Assembly (NCBI GenBank): GCA_015478575.1
Contig: JADMIN010000159.1
Coordinates: forward strand, 1-6,444
Reading direction: 5' to 3'
Length of the DNA stretch: 6,444 nucleotides
DNA from: Ktedonobacterales bacterium
Lineage (GTDB): Bacteria; Chloroflexota; Ktedonobacteria; Ktedonobacterales; JADMIN01
Under the pieces are notes generated by a model. The model saw only the letters and a program-made list of their open reading frames with translations. It was not told the DNA's origin and did no database searches. Positions within the stretch are counted from its first letter, which is position 1. Each line of letters opens with the position of its first letter. This document shows, piece after piece, positions 6,429-6,444 of this stretch. A program made the translations under genes and the position numbers.

Positions 6429-6436
6429 GGGAGGAG
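6429..6436 (+). promoter_or_regulatory. Shine-Dalgarno-like run at the right edge
   Basis: GGGAGGAG, followed by GGAG at 6438-6441, lies just past the pseudogene's stop. Its spacing to the window end would suit a start codon at or just beyond position 6445, so another plus-strand gene probably begins immediately outside. Confidence 0.35.
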
Positions 6437-6444
6437 CGGAGAAG

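Noticed and set aside
1..6444. CRISPR arrays, tRNA or rRNA genes, insertion sequences, attachment sites
   Set aside because: No regularly spaced repeats, cloverleaf sequences, transposase motifs or flanking duplications were seen on either strand.

Overview
The window is a GC-rich bacterial chromosomal segment with weak to moderate Shine-Dalgarno sites and close gene packing. It carries a phytoene synthase-like enzyme, an ArsA/GET3-type ATPase with a C-terminal HSP20-like domain, and several unnamed polytopic membrane proteins. This mix is reminiscent of pigmented, GC-rich Chloroflexota (Ktedonobacteria or Thermomicrobia types). That placement is an inference from gene content and protein style, not a measured assignment; a GC-rich actinobacterium is the main alternative.

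Layout, left to right. A plus-strand multi-pass membrane protein (about 42-1166) converges on, and overlaps by 32 bp, the 3' end of a minus-strand ArsA/TRC40-family ATPase (2310-1135). A 403-bp divergent intergenic region (2311-2713) separates the ATPase from a plus-strand phytoene/squalene synthase family gene, probably crtB (2714-3775). This region holds one credible sigma-70-type promoter pointing at crtB, with a perfect inverted repeat in its spacer and a second one just downstream of the predicted transcription start. A stem-loop overlaps the crtB stop codon. A plus-strand eight-helix membrane protein of unknown function follows (3918-5063). After it lies a tandem diverged copy of the same family (5225-6424), broken by two frame changes and one in-frame stop, so it reads as a pseudogene. 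The right edge ends in a purine-rich Shine-Dalgarno-like run, suggesting another gene starts just outside.

The genes do not form an obvious single pathway. CrtB would make the first C40 carotenoid precursor at the membrane. The ATPase may handle membrane-protein targeting or another transport-energising role, but no ArsB, ArsD or ArsR partner is present. The two right-hand genes are a small lineage of duplicated membrane proteins whose shared features are a Pro-Trp pair at the outer end of two helices and two cysteines in a predicted external loop. I did not find a convincing new multi-gene defence or mobile system here. The points most worth checking are the palindromes at the crtB promoter, the decayed tandem paralogue with its cysteine-pair family, and the left-hand membrane protein's conserved-looking EE/H/E polar pattern.
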